NCBI GenBank assembly: GCA_002084875.1
Contig: NBMH01000006.1
Coordinates: 1 to 45,116 of the forward strand
Length of the DNA: 45,116 nt
Reading direction: 5' to 3'
DNA from: Anaerolineaceae bacterium 4572_78
GTDB lineage: Bacteria; Chloroflexota; Anaerolineae; 4572-78
Shown: in pieces, positions 1 through 8,902 of the stretch
Layout of the letters: the number at the start of each line of letters is the position of its first letter
Numbering within the stretch: the stretch's first letter is position 1
Notes under the pieces: generated by a model
Database searches by the model: none
What the model was told of the DNA's origin: nothing
What the model saw: only the letters and a program-made list of their open reading frames with translations
Translations under genes and position numbers: made by a program

Positions 1-30
1 CCATGTTTTTTGTTTTAGCATTAAACAGCC
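1..30 (-). repeat. Short dispersed repeat, GGCTGTTTAATGCTAAAAC type
   Basis: The first 30 bases, read on the minus strand, match 35970-35998 with a one-base difference in an A-run. The related core GCTGTTCAATGCTAG occurs twice near the right end (about 44929 and 44980). The copy is cut by the window edge, so its full extent is unknown. It appears to be intergenic repeat sequence with no coding potential. Confidence 0.6.
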
Positions 31-132
31 CCCCGGTCTGGACGGAGTGGACGGTCAATTATTCTACACAGTATACCAAGAATAAGCTAGTATGGTGATG
101 GAAAGTTGAATATCTATGATTCTTTTCATAAA

Positions 133-161
133 TTGACGCAATAGAAAAAGTATGATATATT
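133..161 (+). promoter_or_regulatory. Sigma70-type promoter upstream of the nuoCD-like gene
   Basis: TTGACG at 133-138 is separated by 17 bases from TATATT at 156-161, close to the housekeeping consensus. Transcription from it would start near 168 and give an untranslated leader of about 80 bases before ATG 249. That leader contains a strong hairpin. Confidence 0.55.
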
Positions 162-183
162 TCAGGGACTATAGATTTAATGC

Positions 184-235
184 AAAAAGGAGGTAAGCTC
201 CGTTTTCCTCCCCCAACTAGAAGTCGGGGGTTCCA
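184..235 (+). other. Leader hairpin before the nuoCD-like gene, resembling an IS200/IS605 right end
   Basis: CCCCCAACT and AGTCGGGGG form a nine-pair stem with one A-C mismatch and the loop AGA (about 212-232). It ends shortly before ATG 249. A free AAAAAGGAGGT at about 184-194 lies upstream but has no start codon at proper spacing. Stable G/C-rich hairpins of this form are typical of IS200/IS605 right ends. No transposase is nearby, so it could equally be a structured leader. Confidence 0.3.
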
Positions 236-248
236 ACGGTTGATTTCT

Positions 249-2057
249 ATGAACAAAACATTAGAAAAGTTACAGGAAAAATTTTCCACAGTTACATTGA
301 AAAGTGATACATTTAGGGAACAAACTAATATCACCATTCCCTCCGAACATCTTTTAGATATGGGACGGTTTTTACGGGATGAGCCTGATTTGAATTATAA
401 TTTGCTCATGGATGTGTACGGCATAGACCGCCGCAATTTAGGAATAGAACCACGCTTTGCCACAATATATGAATTGTTTTCTATTCCACATAACACACAT
501 TTACGTTTGACGGTTCCTGTGAAAAAAGAAGCAGTTGATATAAACTCATCAAGCAATGATAGAGGAAATGGTCACTCCTTTGGCACAGGGAAAACTCTGC
601 CGACTATTGATTCGGTGACGAGCTTGTGGTCAACAGCAAACTGGCTTGAACGGGAAGCTTATGATTTAATGGGTATCCGTTTTGAAGGGCATCCATGGCT
701 ACATCGCATTATGATGCCTGATAGATGGGTAGGGCATCCGTTGCGAAAGGATTACCCAATCGGTGGTGAGCCTGTCTACTTTTCGCATGACAAAGATAAT
801 CCAAAATTTGACCACCTTGCTACTCAAATTATGGATGGTCCGTCGTATCATGCCGATTTAGAGGCGGATATGGATACAGAAAAGCACATGGTTATCAACA
901 TGGGTCCGCATCATCCCTCGACACATGGCGTGTTGCGGCTTGCGGTTGAATTAGATGGTGAACGAGTCATTGCAGTGCGTCCCGAAGTAGGCTATCTTCA
1001 TTCAGGATTTGAGAAGATAGGGGAAAGCAAACGCTACGAAAATTTTATTCCTTATTGTGACCGCATGGATTATGCTTCCACAATGAGTAATAATTTGGGC
1101 TATGTCATGACGATTGAGAAGTTGATGGATGTCGAGGTTCCACAACATGCCCAATATGCCCGCGTTATCTTGACCGAATTGCAACGAATTGCCAGCCACA
1201 TGCTGTGGCTAGGAACACATGCTATGGATGTAAGCGGCATGATTCATTCCTTGTTGATGTATTGCTTTTATTCCCGCGAAAAAATCATGGATATTTTCGA
1301 GATGGTTTGTGGGGCAAGAATGACCACCAGTTATTTTTGCGTGGGCGGCTTACGCTGGGCATTACCTGGTGCATTTATGCCTGCCGTTAAACATTTTGTC
1401 GATGAGTTTAAGGAATCCATCAAAGATTTTGAAGGCATGTTGACTAATAATCCAATTTGGAAGCAACGGTTAATCGGCATTGGGCATATCAGCCGAAAAG
1501 AAGCGATAGATTTGGGATTGACTGGACCCATGTTGCGTGGTTCGGGAGTTGAGTTTGACTTGCGTAAAAAGCAACCATATTCTTCTTATGATGATTTTGA
1601 GTTTGACATTCCTACCTCAACGGCTGGCGATAGTTATGGGCGTTATATAGTTCGCATGGAAGAATTACGTCAAAGCATCCGCATCATTGAGCAGGCGGTT
1701 GAAAAAATTAAGCCAGGCATGCATAAAACTGATGACCGCAAGGTGGCATTACCACCTCGCCCTGAAATCATGAAACAATCAGATAAGGCAAGCATGGAGT
1801 CGCTCATTCATCATTTCAAGTTGGTGACGGAAGGTTATAAACCTCCAGCAGGACATATCTATGGCATGGCTGAAAATCCAAAGGGGATTTTGGGATTTGG
1901 CATAGTCAGCGATGGCTCGGCTATTCCATATCGTTTGCGTGTGCGTGGTCCATCATTTTCGCAGTATTTGCCTAAAATAATAATTTGTGGTAGAATGCTT
2001 TTTATGTTAGAAATTAGGAGTTATTGGTTTGGAGTTAGAAAGTTAGGAAGTTTGTAA
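249..2057 (+). CDS. nuoCD: NADH-quinone oxidoreductase subunits C and D fused; NuoD end lost
   Basis: A NuoC (30 kDa) domain occupies about residues 20-200, with the signature [17 protein letters not shown] NuoD (49 kDa) domain follows from about residue 215 with [14 protein letters not shown] and the conserved TAGDSYGRY region. Both belong to the peripheral arm of complex I, which passes electrons to quinone. The start is set at ATG 249, where NuoC homology begins; an upstream ATG at 180 would add 23 unlikely residues. Homology stops at [10 protein letters not shown]. The normal last 30 or so residues, including the conserved acidic end of NuoD near the quinone site, are replaced by an unrelated hydrophobic tail. 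No other nuo gene lies beside it. It is probably an inactive or remnant copy, although expression signals remain. Confidence 0.75.
   Translation: MNKTLEKLQEKFSTVTLKSDTFREQTNITIPSEHLLDMGRFLRDEPDLNYNLLMDVYGIDRRNLGIEPRFATIYELFSIPHNTHLRLTVPVKKEAVDINSSSNDRGNGHSFGTGKTLPTIDSVTSLWSTANWLEREAYDLMGIRFEGHPWLHRIMMPDRWVGHPLRKDYPIGGEPVYFSHDKDNPKFDHLATQIMDGPSYHADLEADMDTEKHMVINMGPHHPSTHGVLRLAVELDGERVIAVRPEVGYLHSGFEKIGESKRYENFIPYCDRMDYASTMSNNLGYVMTIEKLMDVEVPQHAQYARVILTELQRIASHMLWLGTHAMDVSGMIHSLLMYCFYSREKIMDIFEMVCGARMTTSYFCVGGLRWALPGAFMPAVKHFVDEFKESIKDFEGMLTNNPIWKQRLIGIGHISRKEAIDLGLTGPMLRGSGVEFDLRKKQPYSSYDDFEFDIPTSTAGDSYGRYIVRMEELRQSIRIIEQAVEKIKPGMHKTDDRKVALPPRPEIMKQSDKASMESLIHHFKLVTEGYKPPAGHIYGMAENPKGILGFGIVSDGSAIPYRLRVRGPSFSQYLPKIIICGRMLFMLEIRSYWFGVRKLGSL
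1968..1996 (+). promoter_or_regulatory. Promoter-like sequence inside the aberrant nuoCD tail
   Basis: TTGCCT at 1968-1973 and TAGAAT at 1991-1996 are 17 bases apart. The sequence begins exactly where NuoD homology ends. This suggests that a deletion or insertion joined the truncated gene to the upstream region of a former neighbour. Whether it fires is unknown; the terminator at 2089 would intercept its transcript. Confidence 0.4.
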
Positions 2058-2088
2058 CTCATTAACTCATTAAGATGTCTTTTATCTC

Positions 2089-2119
2089 AAAAGTGGATTG
2101 AACCCCACTTTTATTTTTG
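2089..2119 (+). terminator. Rho-independent terminator after nuoCD
   Basis: AAAAGTGG at 2089-2096 pairs with CCACTTTT at 2105-2112 around an eight-base loop and is followed by ATTTTTG. It separates the nuoCD-like gene from the nusA promoter. Confidence 0.6.
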
Positions 2120-2134
2120 TTGTTAAAGAGTAAC

Positions 2135-2212
2135 TATACTAAAAAAGGGTTAGTTTTGTGAATACCATAAGCGGGTTTAAAGTTACAATTCTTACCCTTA
2201 GCAAGTATAGTA
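2135..2212 (+). repeat. Promoter-bearing dispersed repeat, short copy
   Basis: About 75 bases, starting near AAAAAAGGGTTAG and ending GCAAGTATAG, recur almost unchanged in reverse orientation at 11584-11723. The copy here lacks the 67-base segment found in the other, so it represents the uninterrupted form. It contains the likely nusA promoter. Confidence 0.75.
2183..2211 (+). promoter_or_regulatory. Probable nusA promoter
   Basis: TTACAA at 2183-2188 and TATAGT at 2206-2211 are 17 bases apart, about 50 bases before the nusA start. The same boxes and spacing occur in the inverted repeat copy ahead of the HIT gene. The promoter therefore belongs to the repeat itself. Confidence 0.6.
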
Positions 2213-2259
2213 TGGTTAAATAAAAGATTTTCGGTACAGTTGTAGGAGGCGGTTTCGTC

Positions 2260-4086
2260 ATGAAAAGTAATTTCATGGTGGCAATCAATCAGGTTTGTCA
2301 TGAGCGTCAACTTTCAAGAGAAGTTGTTTTAGATGCAATGGAGGTTGCTCTGGTTTCAGCATATAAACGCAACTACGGGAGCAATTTGGTTACAGCTAAA
2401 GTTGATACTGTAACTGGGGCAATTAAAATTTTCATTGAAAAAAAGGTTGTAGAAGAAGTCAAAGATGAAAAAAACGAGGTTACATTAGACCAAGCCCAGC
2501 TGGTAAATCCAGATGCTGAGCTTGGAGGTGTGGTACATGTTGAAAGTACTCCTCCTAAAAAATTCAGCCGCATTGCTGCTCAAACAACCAAACAAGTCAT
2601 CTTGCAACGTATCCGTGAGGCAGAACGAGATGTGCTTTATAACACATATGCTGAACGAGAAGGTGAGATTGTTAGCGGGACGGTCCATAAGATTGAACGT
2701 AATCAAGTAATTTTATCACTAGGTAAAGTTGAGGCAATTTTGTTACGACATGACCAGATTCCAACTGAGCATTATAGGGAAGGGCAAAAGTTACGAGCGT
2801 ATATTTCTCAAGTAAGTAAAGCAATTCGAGGTCCTCAAATCGTGGTTTCTCGCACACATCGTAGCATGTTACGCCGATTGCTTGAGCTTGAAGTACCTGA
2901 AATCCATAATGGTATTGTAGAAATTAAGGCAATTGCCCGAGAGCCAGGCTATCGTTCTAAGGTAGCGGTGTCTGCCCTTCAAGAAGGAGTTGACCCTGTC
3001 GGCTCATGTGTTGGCATGCGAGGCATGCGAATACAGAGCATTGTTAGTGAGTTAGCAGGGGAAAAGATTGATGTAGCTCAATGGAGTATGGATAACAAAA
3101 TTTTTATCGCTAATGCACTTAGTCCTGCAAAAGTTATTAACGTCATCCTACAGGATATTGGGGATGATAAAACGGCTTTGGTTGTTGTGCCAGATAAACA
3201 ACTTTCACTCGCAATTGGAAAAGATGGACAAAATGCACGTTTGGCAGCCAAGTTGACAAGTTGGCGAATTGATATTAAAAGTGCTATTGAAGCGGCTAGA
3301 GATGCTTTAGAACGAGCTTCTAAAAATGAGGAACTAAAAGCACGTGTGTTACACCGCCCTGAAATTTTCAACATGGTTGCAAGTATTCTTTCCGAACAAA
3401 ATGATAACACTGATTTGTCGCAAGGCGAATTGAAGTTGTTAAGCGAGGCTATTGAGTTGGTTGGGCAGGCTGAACTTGACATTGCTCGTGAAAAATACCA
3501 ACAAGAACAAACCCAATTAGCAAAGGATGATGATTTGTTAGCCCAAGCTACTAGTTTGTTGATGGACGATGATTTTGATGCTCTTGATGTGGATCAAATT
3601 TCAGAGGTACTTGCGATTGATGACCAAACAGATGATGATACTTCATCTGATGTTGATGAAACCGATAAAACCGACGAAACTGATGAAACTGATGAAACTG
3701 ATGAAACAGAAACATCGGTACACGATTCGAAAGATACAACAGTTGAGGTAACATCTCCTGCTGAAACGGTTGAGTCGGAACCTAAATCTGAACCAGAATC
3801 ACCCGATATTGGGCAGGACATCAAAGACACTGTCCCTACACCAAAACCTATCATCAAATCAATTTTGGATAAACCGCCTGAGTCTGAACCAGAAAAGAAA
3901 CCTAAGCGAAAACTTAGACCTATTTATATTGGTTCATCAAAGTTGATTGATGACCCGCAGTCTGATACCAAGCGAAAGAGCAAAAAACGTGTTTTAGAAT
4001 ATGATGAGGATTTAGGACGTGTTGTAGCTAAGCGTCGTCGTAAAGAGTCACGTCTTAGAGATAACTGGCAGGATGATATTGATTGA
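2260..4086 (+). CDS. nusA: Transcription termination/antitermination factor NusA with long charged tail
   Basis: NusA binds RNA polymerase and nascent RNA and controls pausing, termination and antitermination. The N-terminal polymerase-binding domain is followed by an S1 domain at about residues 130-200. KH1 is near residue 247 (GSCVGMRGMRIQSI) and KH2 near residue 317 (AIGKDGQNARLAAKL). ATG 2260 follows TAGGAGG at good spacing. The protein is 608 residues, against about 370 in Bacillus and 495 in E. coli. The extra C-terminal part is first strongly acidic, with consecutive Thr-Asp-Glu repeats near residue 470-485. It then becomes basic, with Lys/Arg clusters to the end. rimP, the usual upstream partner, is absent; ylxR and infB follow. 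Confidence 0.96.
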   Translation: MKSNFMVAINQVCHERQLSREVVLDAMEVALVSAYKRNYGSNLVTAKVDTVTGAIKIFIEKKVVEEVKDEKNEVTLDQAQLVNPDAELGGVVHVESTPPKKFSRIAAQTTKQVILQRIREAERDVLYNTYAEREGEIVSGTVHKIERNQVILSLGKVEAILLRHDQIPTEHYREGQKLRAYISQVSKAIRGPQIVVSRTHRSMLRRLLELEVPEIHNGIVEIKAIAREPGYRSKVAVSALQEGVDPVGSCVGMRGMRIQSIVSELAGEKIDVAQWSMDNKIFIANALSPAKVINVILQDIGDDKTALVVVPDKQLSLAIGKDGQNARLAAKLTSWRIDIKSAIEAARDALERASKNEELKARVLHRPEIFNMVASILSEQNDNTDLSQGELKLLSEAIELVGQAELDIAREKYQQEQTQLAKDDDLLAQATSLLMDDDFDALDVDQISEVLAIDDQTDDDTSSDVDETDKTDETDETDETDETETSVHDSKDTTVEVTSPAETVESEPKSEPESPDIGQDIKDTVPTPKPIIKSILDKPPESEPEKKPKRKLRPIYIGSSKLIDDPQSDTKRKSKKRVLEYDEDLGRVVAKRRRKESRLRDNWQDDID

Positions 4087-4098
4087 GGTGAAGTGCTG

Positions 4099-4383
4099 AT
4101 GAAACAAAAGCATGTCTCTCAAAGAATGTGTATTGTCTGTCGAGAGGTGCAGGCTAAACATGCACTTATTCGTATTGTTAAGCCAAAGCCTCTCCAGTTT
4201 GATAGTTTAATTTTTATTGATGAAAAAGGTAAAGCATTGGGAAGAGGAGCTTACTTATGTAAAAAGGCTTCATGTTGGCGAAAATGTCTTTCTAAGAAAT
4301 TTCTCAATCGTGCATTACGAACATCAGTTTCTGATGCGGATGTACTATTTTTGAAAATGTATGCGGATACACGGTTTAAGTAA
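4099..4383 (+). CDS. ylxR: YlxR family RNA-binding protein (RnpM)
   Basis: This small protein of 94 residues has the YlxR features: RMCIVCREV near the N-terminus, then GRGAYLCKKASCWRKC, then a KKFLNRALR segment. YlxR/RnpM is an RNA-binding protein encoded between nusA and infB in many bacteria and reported to modulate RNase P. ATG 4099 is preferred over the in-frame GTG at 4093 because GAGGTG at 4085-4090, overlapping the nusA stop, is spaced correctly for it. It is probably translated from the nusA transcript. Confidence 0.9.
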   Translation: MKQKHVSQRMCIVCREVQAKHALIRIVKPKPLQFDSLIFIDEKGKALGRGAYLCKKASCWRKCLSKKFLNRALRTSVSDADVLFLKMYADTRFK

Positions 4384-4592
4384 GGTAAAATTTATCGGTC
4401 AACTATCCCATGCTCATACCACTTAATATCAAATATACAAAGACTAAGTTTTCTTATGTAGTCAGTAGCTATGATTTCTAATCACGCGGTTGACAAAGCA
4501 AGTATTGTCACTCCCTCGCGATTGAAAATTGCGGCTATAAAATTCAAAACCTATAGGAGATTGGTCTTTGAAATGGGATGAGGAGGCGAAAT

Positions 4593-6368
4593 ATGGGAAA
4601 TAGAGTTGTTGAGATTTTACCAGATTTGACGGTGCGTGAGTTGGCTGAAAAATTAGGGGAAAGTCCCATTGATGTTATAAAAGAGTTAATAAGAAATGGG
4701 ATTATGGCAACCATTGACCAGAAACTTGACTTTGATACAGCTGCTATTGTTGGTGAGGAGATGGGGTTTGAGATTATTCTTTTTGAGGAAAAAGATGCTG
4801 AACCCATCGCTGAACTTAAAAAGGCGGTGATATTACGACAAAAATTTTTGTCGGAAGAGCCAGAAGATAAGTTAAAATCACGTCCTCCAGTAATTGCTGT
4901 GCTAGGACATGTTGACCATGGCAAGACTACTTTACTAGATGCTATCAGGAATACAAGTGTTGTCAAAGATGAATCTGGTGGAATTACGCAACACATTGGT
5001 GCATACCAAGTTAATGTGAACACACAAAAGATAACTTTTCTTGATACCCCAGGCCATGCTGCTTTCACAGCAATGCGGGCAAGGGGAGCCATGGTTACGG
5101 ATATTGTTATTCTCATCGTAGCGGCAGACGATGGTATCATGCCTCAAACAAAAGAGGCGATTGGTCATGCTAGAGCTGCCAATGTGCCGATTATTGTAGC
5201 AATTAATAAAATTGATAAGTCTAATGCCAACCCTGATAAAGTTAAACAAGAGCTCGCAAATGAGAATCTCATTGTTGAAGATTGGGGCGGTGATGTAATC
5301 TGTGTTCCAATTTCTGCTTTGAACAATGAGGGCATTGATGAACTGTTAGATAATATCATTCTTGCCGCCGAAGTTTCTGATTTCAAGGCTAATCCTGACC
5401 GCTATGCACAAGGAACTGTCATTGAAGGACGGTTGGATAAACAACGAGGAGTAGTGGCAACATTATTGGTGCAGAACGGTACATTAAAACAAGGGGATGT
5501 TGTTGTCATTGGCACAACTTCTGGACGAGTGCGTGCTATGTTCGATGACAAAGGGACAAAGATTATGATGGCAAGCCCGTCCAGCCCTATTTCTATGATG
5601 GGACTATCCGAAGTTCCAATAGCTGGCGACTTCTTTGAAGTTGTCAAGAACAAGAAGCTTGCTCAATCAATCGTCTCTAAACGGAAAGATGCAAAGAAAA
5701 GTAAAAGAAAAGCGAAACGAGGTATGAGCCTTGAAGACTTTCTAATTCGGCTTGAGGGTGAAGAGGTTAAAAAACTCAAATTAATCCTCAAAGCAGATGT
5801 TCAAGGTTCAGTAGAACCAATTACCTCCTCATTAAAACATTTGGGTGATGATGAGCATAAGGTCGATGTTATTTTAGCAGGAACAGGTAATATCACTGAA
5901 ACAGACCTTTCTCTAGCACTGGCTTCAGAAGCTATTATTGTAGGCTTCAACGTTGAAATTGACTATGCTGCCAAGCGTGTTGCCGAATCTGAAGGAGTAG
6001 ATATTCGCACTTATAATATCATCTATAAATTAGTTGAAGATATTGACTTGGCACTTCAAGGATTGTATGAGCCTGTTTATCAAGATAGAATTATTGGACA
6101 TGCTGAAGTTCGGGCTACCTTTAGAGTAGGAAAGTCAATCGCGGCAGGTTGTTATATCAGTGATGGTAAAATTACTCGGAATGCCTTAATTCGTGTTGTT
6201 CGTAACCGAAAACTTATCCATGATGGTACCGTCAGTTCGTTACGTCATTTTAAGGATGATGTTCCTGAAGTGGCTCATGGCTATGAATGTGGCATCGGTA
6301 TAGAAAATTTCAAGGAAGTTGCTATTAGTGATATCCTTGAAGCTTATGTTAAAGAACGAGTTAATTAA
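4593..6368 (+). CDS. infB: Translation initiation factor IF-2
   Basis: IF-2 is the GTPase that places initiator tRNA on the ribosome. An IF2_N domain lies at about residues 5-55. The G domain begins near residue 100 with GHVDHGKTT (G1), then GGITQHIGA (G2), [16 protein letters not shown] (G3) and NKID (G4). Domains II-IV follow, including KADVQGSVE and the C-terminal tRNA-binding barrel. ATG 4593 is chosen because AGGAGG at 4581-4586 sits six bases before it; ATG 4578 has no site of its own. At 591 residues it is a short IF-2 without the long charged N-terminal extension of E. coli. A gap of about 200 bases separates it from ylxR, with no clear promoter seen. Confidence 0.96.
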   Translation: MGNRVVEILPDLTVRELAEKLGESPIDVIKELIRNGIMATIDQKLDFDTAAIVGEEMGFEIILFEEKDAEPIAELKKAVILRQKFLSEEPEDKLKSRPPVIAVLGHVDHGKTTLLDAIRNTSVVKDESGGITQHIGAYQVNVNTQKITFLDTPGHAAFTAMRARGAMVTDIVILIVAADDGIMPQTKEAIGHARAANVPIIVAINKIDKSNANPDKVKQELANENLIVEDWGGDVICVPISALNNEGIDELLDNIILAAEVSDFKANPDRYAQGTVIEGRLDKQRGVVATLLVQNGTLKQGDVVVIGTTSGRVRAMFDDKGTKIMMASPSSPISMMGLSEVPIAGDFFEVVKNKKLAQSIVSKRKDAKKSKRKAKRGMSLEDFLIRLEGEEVKKLKLILKADVQGSVEPITSSLKHLGDDEHKVDVILAGTGNITETDLSLALASEAIIVGFNVEIDYAAKRVAESEGVDIRTYNIIYKLVEDIDLALQGLYEPVYQDRIIGHAEVRATFRVGKSIAAGCYISDGKITRNALIRVVRNRKLIHDGTVSSLRHFKDDVPEVAHGYECGIGIENFKEVAISDILEAYVKERVN

Positions 6369-6408
6369 GTCTTGTAATAGTTGCCCACCCTTGACCCTGT
6401 GGGAACAC

Positions 6409-6454
6409 ATGGGGTATTGTTTTTAACAGAAATGGGGTATTGTTTTTAACAGAA
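6409..6454 (+). repeat. Two direct copies of a 23-base unit
   Basis: The unit beginning ATGGGGTATTGTTTTTAACA is present twice head to tail, at 6409-6431 and 6432-6454. The second copy is the left end of the 115-base dispersed repeat; the first may be a slippage or insertion product. Confidence 0.8.
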
Positions 6455-6546
6455 TATGTAGGGATTTATGGCATAAATCCTACACGATGATAAGACATGT
6501 GTCCCATATTCCTACATGTTCTACCTGAAAAAATAACATTGAACAG
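6432..6546 (+). repeat. 115-base dispersed repeat, copy 1
   Basis: Nearly identical to 44981-45095 in reverse orientation, with a handful of differences by eye. It contains the palindrome TAGGATTTATGCCATAAATC (given on the minus strand) and ends with ATTGAACAG. It lies between infB and rbfA, so it would be transcribed as part of that operon. No protein-coding content is evident. Confidence 0.85.
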
Positions 6547-6598
6547 CCATGTGGCAACTACTAACAAGATATTTATAATTACATGCAGGTATCTAAAT

Positions 6599-6934
6599 AT
6601 GCCCACAAGACGACAACAAAGAATAGCCAAACTTATTCGCCAAGAAATAAGTAAACTATTGCTATTTAATACACGTGACCCACGTATCAATTTTGTCACT
6701 GTAACAGAAGTAAAAATATCATCTGATTTGAAATCAGCAATGATTTACGTTAGCTTATTGCAGGATGATGAAAAGGATGCTATGTCTGGTTTAGAGAGTG
6801 CGACCCCGTACCTTCGCCGCCAATTGGCTCAAAATGTGAGTTTACGCTATATGCCCAAACTTGTGTTTAAGATTGACCGTACTTTAGCACATGCAAAAAA
6901 AATAGAGGATTTACTGTCGGAAGACGTGGTATGA
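6599..6934 (+). CDS. rbfA: Ribosome-binding factor A
   Basis: RbfA is a cold-shock-related 30S maturation factor that binds the 16S rRNA 5' end. The 111-residue protein starts MPTRRQQRIAKLIRQE and carries the KH-like fold signatures DPRINFVTVTEV, SAMIYVSLL and the C-terminal RYMPKLVFKIDRTL. Homology begins at ATG 6599; the reading frame is open further upstream but that part is repeat sequence. No good Shine-Dalgarno site is seen. The stop overlaps the truB start by four bases (ATGA), implying coupled translation. Confidence 0.93.
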   Translation: MPTRRQQRIAKLIRQEISKLLLFNTRDPRINFVTVTEVKISSDLKSAMIYVSLLQDDEKDAMSGLESATPYLRRQLAQNVSLRYMPKLVFKIDRTLAHAKKIEDLLSEDVV

Positions 6935-7809
6935 CTACAGGTATCTTAAATATCAATAAACCTCAGGGCTTAACATCTCATGATGTTATCAATCGAATCC
7001 GCAGACTTATCGGTGTTCGTAAAGTCGGACATACTGGCACACTCGACCCTTTAGCGACGGGTGTGCTTTTGGTTTGTGTTGGGCAAGCTACTCGTCTTAT
7101 CGAGTACATGCAAATGGGAACAAAGGTGTATCAGGCGACAATTCTATTTGGCAAAACAACGAATACTTATGATAGTGAAGGTAAAATTACGGCTGAGCAT
7201 GACCCAAGTCATCTGACCGAATTATCTGTGTGCCAAGCATTAGCTAAATTTGTCGGCACTATCGAACAAGTCCCGCCTGTTTTTTCCGCCATTAAAAAAG
7301 ATGGTGTTCCACTTCACAAACTAGCACGACAGGGTATCCATGTTGAGCCTAAAGCCCGCATGGTTCACATTGATAAAATATTCCTGCTAAATTGGCACAT
7401 GCCCCAAGCAACTATTGAAGTCACTTGTCAGGCAGGTACATACATTCGCTCAATAGCTCATGACATGGGACAGGTTTTAGGGGTAGGAGGACATTTAACT
7501 GATTTGATACGCACTGCTAATGGAAATTGGCATGTTGATACGGCAACTTCATTAGATGATGTAGAAAACGCAGTCAATCATAATAAGTTAAACTCTGTAT
7601 TATATCCCAAAGAAAAAGGAATTACTCACTTACCTGCCATGACTTTGTTATTTGATGAAGTACGTCGGGTTCGGATGGGACAGGCAATTACAAATCGCAT
7701 TGAGATTGAAACCCCCATCGTAGCGGGGTATGATGAAAATAAAAAGCTGGTCGCATTATTGCATACAAAACTGGCAGGTTTCTTAAGACCTACAAAGGTG
7801 TTTCATTGA
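6931..7809 (+). CDS. truB: tRNA pseudouridine-55 synthase
   Basis: TruB converts U55 of the tRNA T-loop to pseudouridine. The N-terminus MTTGILNINKPQGLTSHDVI and the catalytic block HTGTLDPLATGVLLV, containing the essential Asp, are clear. The TYIRSIAHDMG motif follows at about residue 168. The C-terminus (about 230-292) is a short PUA-like region. At 292 residues it has the usual length. It overlaps rbfA by four bases and precedes ribF by about 60, the conserved Gram-positive-like gene order. Confidence 0.95.
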   Translation: MTTGILNINKPQGLTSHDVINRIRRLIGVRKVGHTGTLDPLATGVLLVCVGQATRLIEYMQMGTKVYQATILFGKTTNTYDSEGKITAEHDPSHLTELSVCQALAKFVGTIEQVPPVFSAIKKDGVPLHKLARQGIHVEPKARMVHIDKIFLLNWHMPQATIEVTCQAGTYIRSIAHDMGQVLGVGGHLTDLIRTANGNWHVDTATSLDDVENAVNHNKLNSVLYPKEKGITHLPAMTLLFDEVRRVRMGQAITNRIEIETPIVAGYDENKKLVALLHTKLAGFLRPTKVFH

Positions 7810-7871
7810 GATGAGAAAATATCACAAAACCGTATTTTATGTTAGGAAGTTGAACGTCTAGTGAAAATAAT

Positions 7872-8798
7872 ATGCAAGTCATCTATAGTCTATCCGAAAA
7901 AATTGTTCTCAAATCAAACCGAAGTGTATTAACTATTGGCTCTTATGATGGCATCCATTGTGGGCATAAAAAAATCATTACTGGCATGAGGACGGCGGCA
8001 ATGAAATATGATGTTTCGAGTGTGCTGATAACATTCCATCCCCATCCAAGAACCATTTTGACTCCCCATATTCCTGTAGAATATTTGACCACTATTGAAG
8101 AAAAATTAAATATTCTCCAGCGACTCGAATTAGATATCGTTACTGTTTTTCCTTTTAGCCATGAGTTTTCACAGACCCCTGCTCATGAGTTTATCCGCAA
8201 AGTAGTTACAGTTTTTAAGCCAATTGAGTTATGGGTTGGTTCTGATTTTGGATTAGGTAAGGGACGCAAAGGAAATGTAGATTACTTGCATTCTTTTGGT
8301 TCAACACTTGGGTACAAATTACAAGTGATTGATTTACGAAAAAATGATAATCAACCAGTTTCATCGACCAACATCAGACAGGCTCTGAAATTAGCTAATA
8401 TAAAAAAAGCGACTAAATTATTGGGAGAATATCCTCTCTTGCTTGGTCAAGTGGTCGAAGGAGCAAAAAGAGGACGTAAGCTGGGTTTTCCCACTGCGAA
8501 TATCCAAATAGATAAACATAAATTGTTACCTCCAAATGGTGTTTATGCTGTGTGGTTAAAGGTCGATGATAGAACCTATCAGGGCGTAGCAAACATCGGA
8601 ACGAGACCGACTTTTGATACAAAAGAACAGACTCTAGAAGTGTATATTTTTGATTTTAATCAAAATATCTATGGCAAAAAGGTATGCGTTTATTATGTTG
8701 AATATATCAGAAAAGAGCAAAAGTTCCATGATACGAGAGCGTTGATTGCTCAAATTCGGCATGATGTCGCTCAAGCTAGGGATATTCTTGAAAAGTAA
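7872..8798 (+). CDS. ribF: Bifunctional riboflavin kinase / FAD synthetase
   Basis: This enzyme phosphorylates riboflavin to FMN and adenylylates FMN to FAD. The N-terminal nucleotidyltransferase domain (about 1-180) has the signature TIGSYDGIHCGHKKII and later SSTNIRQAL. The C-terminal flavokinase domain (about 185-308) shows GRKLGFPTANI, PPNGVYAVW and ANIGTRPTF. At 308 residues it is normal for the family. Its position after truB is conserved in many bacteria. The upstream sequence has only a weak ribosome-binding site. Confidence 0.95.
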   Translation: MQVIYSLSEKIVLKSNRSVLTIGSYDGIHCGHKKIITGMRTAAMKYDVSSVLITFHPHPRTILTPHIPVEYLTTIEEKLNILQRLELDIVTVFPFSHEFSQTPAHEFIRKVVTVFKPIELWVGSDFGLGKGRKGNVDYLHSFGSTLGYKLQVIDLRKNDNQPVSSTNIRQALKLANIKKATKLLGEYPLLLGQVVEGAKRGRKLGFPTANIQIDKHKLLPPNGVYAVWLKVDDRTYQGVANIGTRPTFDTKEQTLEVYIFDFNQNIYGKKVCVYYVEYIRKEQKFHDTRALIAQIRHDVAQARDILEK

Positions 8799-8834
8799 AT
8801 TCTATTCGTTTACTGCTAAAATTTTGGAGAATAA

Positions 8835-8862
8835 TTGACAAAAAAATAAAATCGGCTATAGT
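8835..8862 (+). promoter_or_regulatory. Strong promoter for the DUF1257 cluster
   Basis: A perfect TTGACA at 8835-8840 and TATAGT at 8857-8862 are 16 bases apart, 40 bases before ATG 8903. It marks the start of a transcription unit separate from the nusA-ribF block. Confidence 0.65.
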
Positions 8863-8902
8863 ACCCTTAGATTATTTGTTTTTTGATTAGGAGATAATAG
8901 AT

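Noticed and set aside
3655-3720. Short tandem repeat in nusA that could be read as a CRISPR-like or microsatellite locus
   Set aside because: It is a nine-base in-frame coding repeat (Thr-Asp-Glu) without spacers, lying inside the acidic tail of NusA.
3078-3857. Long minus-strand open frames opposite nusA, including a Ser/Val-rich one
   Set aside because: They are mirror frames of the conserved KH region and the acidic tail, with no start signals or homology.
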